The notes under the pieces are model-generated. The model made no database searches, was not told where the DNA came from, and saw nothing but the letters and a program-made list of their open reading frames with translations. Both the position numbers and the translations under genes were made by a program. Shown here one piece after another: positions 61,674-64,000 of a stretch of 64,000 bases of DNA; the stretch's first letter is position 1; every line of letters begins with the position of its first letter. Source of the stretch: an uncultured Campylobacter sp. (lineage in GTDB: Bacteria > Campylobacterota > Campylobacteria > Campylobacterales > Campylobacteraceae); NCBI RefSeq assembly GCF_937973075.1, contig NZ_CALBWL010000051.1, forward strand, positions 18,851 through 82,850. The letters run 5' to 3'.

Positions 61674-62777
61674 TTAAATTTTGCCCTTATATGTGCTTAC
61701 AAGCTCGGGATTTATCGCTATGAAATCTTTCCTCAGATCGCCAAGGTCGCAATCGGTAGCCGTGATCGTAAAATCTTCCGTCATATCGAGCGCAAATTCG
61801 CCAAGACCTTCTTTGAGCTGCTTCACGCACTCCCAAATGAGCTTTTTAGCCTGCGCATATTTATCGTTTAGTTGCGTTTCTTGATTGAAAAGATCGAAAA
61901 TTTTCGCCGTTTCGTAGTCTACTTCGACCTCGGCTCGAAACTCGTAATCAGTAACGAGCCAAAGAAGCCAGCCATCCTTTTGCGCAAGCCACTGCGCGCG
62001 CTGCTCTTGCGAGCCGAATCCGATGATCGGCGGTAAACTCCTATTATCGCAAGCTAAATTTATGCAGTAGAGTTTACAATTCGGTGCGTGCTTTTTGATC
62101 GTCTCTTTAATCGCGGGCAGCAGCCTTTGCGCGACGAGCTCATAGAGCTTTTTGTAGCTCATATCCTTATCAGGCTTTTGATAGCGCACATAACCATTTT
62201 CGGTTATCAAGCTCAGCTCGCCCATTGCGTCAAATTCATAGTTTGTTACGTCATTTCTTCTGCCTGCGCGAGGGTGCTCTACATACTCCCGTCTTTGTGC
62301 GAGCTTGCCGCCTTCGTAAGTAAAATTTTCTATCCCATAGGCGTTGTTGTCAAAGGCCGAGTAGATGGACTTTAGCTCGCCATTTTCATAGATAAATCTT
62401 TTTATATAGAAGCATTTTGAGCATCTTTTATTGTAGCAACCGAAATGATATTTTAAAACTTCGTCCCGCCCCCAAAAATAAAGGCTTTCAAAGAAACTTT
62501 TTTTGCCGTCATGTTGTCTTTCAAAAACGACGCGATCTTGCGCGTCAAAGCCGTATTCGTAGGCGTTTACGATTTTTTTCGGTTTAGTTTTTAAAATTTT
62601 GCCCTTAAAGAAGCGGTTATATTCGAAATAAAACGGTTCTAAATTGATATAGCTACCAGACGCCCAGCGCCTGCTTACGGCCTGCGCTTCGGCTATTTTA
62701 TTTAAGGCTTTGTATTCATCTCTCACGCTTTTTAAAAACGTTCGCAGTCTTTCTATCTCATCCATTGCTTCGCTCAT
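61674..62777 (-). CDS. Tandem paralogue A, unknown function
   Basis: A 367-residue protein, the upstream twin of the preceding entry. The duplication includes the 5' flank: both genes are preceded by the same TTTTTATCTCCCGTG-type block followed by AAATTTTAAATTT. It differs mainly in the central loops, with a Cys-rich CYNKRCSKCF (near residue 103-112) absent from the twin, and in a deletion in the acidic loop near 290. I place the start at 62777, an ATG 6 nt after GGGAG; the matching start in the twin is MDEIEKL, four residues further in. The pattern, conserved ends and diverged middle, fits immunity-like or adaptor paralogues, but no toxin is nearby. Confidence 0.78.
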   Translation of the reverse strand: MSEAMDEIERLRTFLKSVRDEYKALNKIAEAQAVSRRWASGSYINLEPFYFEYNRFFKGKILKTKPKKIVNAYEYGFDAQDRVVFERQHDGKKSFFESLYFWGRDEVLKYHFGCYNKRCSKCFYIKRFIYENGELKSIYSAFDNNAYGIENFTYEGGKLAQRREYVEHPRAGRRNDVTNYEFDAMGELSLITENGYVRYQKPDKDMSYKKLYELVAQRLLPAIKETIKKHAPNCKLYCINLACDNRSLPPIIGFGSQEQRAQWLAQKDGWLLWLVTDYEFRAEVEVDYETAKIFDLFNQETQLNDKYAQAKKLIWECVKQLKEGLGEFALDMTEDFTITATDCDLGDLRKDFIAINPELVSTYKGKI

Positions 62778-62861
62778 TTTTATCTCCCGTGTGGCTTGCA
62801 AATTTTAAATTTAGCTGCGCCCGCGAGCTAAATTCAGGCTAAATTTCAGTCGCTTGCAAGC

Positions 62862-63338
62862 TCATTTTTTCAAAAATTTTAAAATTTCGCTCGGCACCAG
62901 GTGCGAAACGTCGCCGCCGTGGCTCAAAACGGAGCGGACAATCGAGCTTGAGATGAAGGCGTTTTTGAGCGTCGGCATCAAATACACGCTCTCAAATTTC
63001 TCCCATAGCGAGGCGTTTGCATAGCCGATCTGTAGCTCGTACTCAAAGTCGCTGACCGCGCGAAGCCCGCGGATAACGAAGCGCACGCCGCAAGATTTAG
63101 CAAAATCCACGAGCAAATTATCAAAGCTTTGCACGCTCACGCCACGAAGCCCGCGTATCGCGGCTCGCGCCATCTCCAGTCTGGATTTTAGGCTGAAGTA
63201 GGGCTTTTTGCTCTCGTTTAGCGCGACCGCCACGATAACCTCATCAAAAAGCCCTAGCGCACGCTTGATGACGTCCAAATGGCCGTTCGTAATAGGATCG
63301 AAAGTGCCCGGATAGATACATTTTCTTGAGTTTTGCAT
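62862..63338 (-). CDS. coaD: Phosphopantetheine adenylyltransferase
   Basis: A 158-residue nucleotidyltransferase making dephospho-CoA from 4'-phosphopantetheine and ATP. The motif YPGTFDPITNGHLDVIKRA (8-26) contains the TxGH signature, and ISSSIVRSVLSHGGDV (about 126-141) the ISSxxxR motif. Hexameric enzymes of this family have 155-165 residues. The ATG at 63338 shares an A with the ubiX stop (TAATG). In campylobacters ubiX-coaD-tmk neighbour each other; here the two paralogous unknown genes sit between coaD and tmk. Confidence 0.96.
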   Translation of the reverse strand: MQNSRKCIYPGTFDPITNGHLDVIKRALGLFDEVIVAVALNESKKPYFSLKSRLEMARAAIRGLRGVSVQSFDNLLVDFAKSCGVRFVIRGLRAVSDFEYELQIGYANASLWEKFESVYLMPTLKNAFISSSIVRSVLSHGGDVSHLVPSEILKFLKK

Positions 63339-63892
63339 TATTGCCACCTTTTAAATAGCTCGTTTTGCACGCCCAGAGCGTCGCACCACTTGCCGATTAT
63401 GAAATTTTTTAAATTTTGCACGCCGCAGTAGCCTGCGATCACGGGCGGAGCGATGATGACGCCGAGCGCGGCTAGTTCGCTCATCTGACGCAGGCTGATC
63501 GCAGAAAGCGGCATCTCACGCACGCCAAGAACCAGCCGCTTGTGCTCTTTTAACGCGACTGCAGCGGCGCGGGTGCTTAAGCTGTCGCAAAGCCCGCCGT
63601 AAATTTTAGCCAAAGAGCCAATAGAGCAGGGCGCAAAGATTGTGGCGTCAATACCGAACGAGCCCGAAGCGGGCGGCGCGCCCAGATCGGTATCGAGATG
63701 AAATTTTACGCTTCTAAATTCCGTGGATTTTAAGACCTCGTCCGCGTCTATGCCGCTTTCGGCGCGCAGGACGCGGCACGCACCCTGAGTAAGTACGGCG
63801 TGGATTTCATGCGGCGAGCTGGCAAGAAATTTAAGCAGATCAAACCCGATCTCGCAAAAACTCGCGCCGCTTACGCAAACTAAAATTTTCAT
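63338..63892 (-). CDS. ubiX: Flavin prenyltransferase UbiX
   Basis: A 184-residue enzyme that attaches a dimethylallyl group to FMN to produce prenylated FMN, the cofactor of UbiD decarboxylases. The N-terminal VCVSGASFCEIGFDLLKFL (5-23) binds the flavin phosphate; FAPCSIGSLAKIYGGLCDSLSTRAA (about 89-113) and VLGVREMPLSAISLRQMSEL (about 121-140, with PLS as in family members) are typical, followed by the APPVIAGYC segment. The start has GAAAGCTTTGAAATG upstream, a weak ribosome site. It is followed by coaD with an overlapping stop-start. Confidence 0.93.
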   Translation of the reverse strand: MKILVCVSGASFCEIGFDLLKFLASSPHEIHAVLTQGACRVLRAESGIDADEVLKSTEFRSVKFHLDTDLGAPPASGSFGIDATIFAPCSIGSLAKIYGGLCDSLSTRAAAVALKEHKRLVLGVREMPLSAISLRQMSELAALGVIIAPPVIAGYCGVQNLKNFIIGKWCDALGVQNELFKRWQ

Positions 63893-63968
63893 TTCAAAGC
63901 TTTCATATCGAAATTTTGTGCTTCAAAAGCGAGCGAAACGGAAGGAATTTTAAAATTTGAAGTTAAGA

Positions 63969-64000
63969 TGGAGCGGGAAACGAGAGTCGAACTCGCGACA
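63969..64000 (-). tRNA. tRNA-Gly, 3' end only (cut by window edge)
   Basis: On the minus strand the last 32 nt read ...GCGAG TTCGACT CTCGT (T-arm), then TTCCCGC, discriminator U and encoded CCA. The acceptor strand TTCCCGC implies a 5' GCGGGAA, and with U73 this is the classic bacterial tRNA-Gly; the anticodon lies outside the window. Confidence 0.82.

Overview
The window comes from an epsilonproteobacterium, most likely an oral Campylobacter of the gracilis/showae/rectus type. Signature genes are a PEB4-type SurA-like isomerase, a knotted DUF2018/HP0242 protein, an MdaB quinone reductase and a DccRS-like two-component system. The chromosome is more GC-rich than C. jejuni, with GC-rich codons interrupted by AAATTTTAAAATTTC-like runs. 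The species name is an inference. I see no prophage, insertion sequence, CRISPR array or rRNA. The only RNA gene is the 3' end of a tRNA-Gly at the right edge.

Layout. 1-8251: aspA (partial), dedA, peb4 and metQ on the minus strand, then valS, a 48-aa membrane protein, meso-diaminopimelate dehydrogenase and metN on plus. 8621-10743: a Met/Lys-rich periplasmic protein translationally coupled to a DccRS-like response regulator and kinase, behind a promoter with a TTCAC-N6-TTCAC direct repeat. 10988-16219: a membrane protein, ackA-pta, and a ComEA-like helix-hairpin-helix protein with a polyproline tail. 16259-19407: ilvB-ilvH-lpxD. 19779-23330: scattered stress or unknown genes. 23964-28465 (minus): DUF2018-ispB-hemA-proS. 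30315-29400 (minus): a 118-aa protein and a HAD phosphatase. 30866-33474: metY-Rrf2 regulator-cysK sulfur operon. 34211-36901: rarA, an MmcQ-like gene and a frameshifted gene. 40596-37427 (minus): lolA-LMW phosphatase, fxsA-hemC and a membrane protein. 40717-45243: secA and lolE. 46034-53069: a tight eight-gene operon (folD-lepB-rpiB-orf80-apt-dedA-pepA-ychF). 54678-57728: a large TonB-dependent receptor with a (TC)7 tract in its signal-peptide codons. 59284-63892: tmk, two tandem paralogues of unknown function, coaD and ubiX.

The most striking signal is not a gene. The palindromic hexamer RAATTY (AAATTT, GAATTC, AAATTC, GAATTT) is massively over-represented. It forms dense arrays in gene deserts; I counted about 32 copies in 28501-29340, where chance predicts about one. 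The same arrays sit in frame inside otherwise ordinary enzymes: Pta, HemA, the polyprenyl synthase, the HAD phosphatase, the LMW phosphatase, RpiB and a decayed gene. There they read as Asn-Ser/Asn-Phe/Lys-Phe low-complexity inserts, and RpiB grows to about three times its normal length. In C. jejuni methylated RAATTY is the signal that lets DNA be taken up in natural transformation. I therefore propose that these are expanded uptake-signal arrays that have colonised permissive sites, including protein loops. This is an inference and needs comparative genomics and methylation data.
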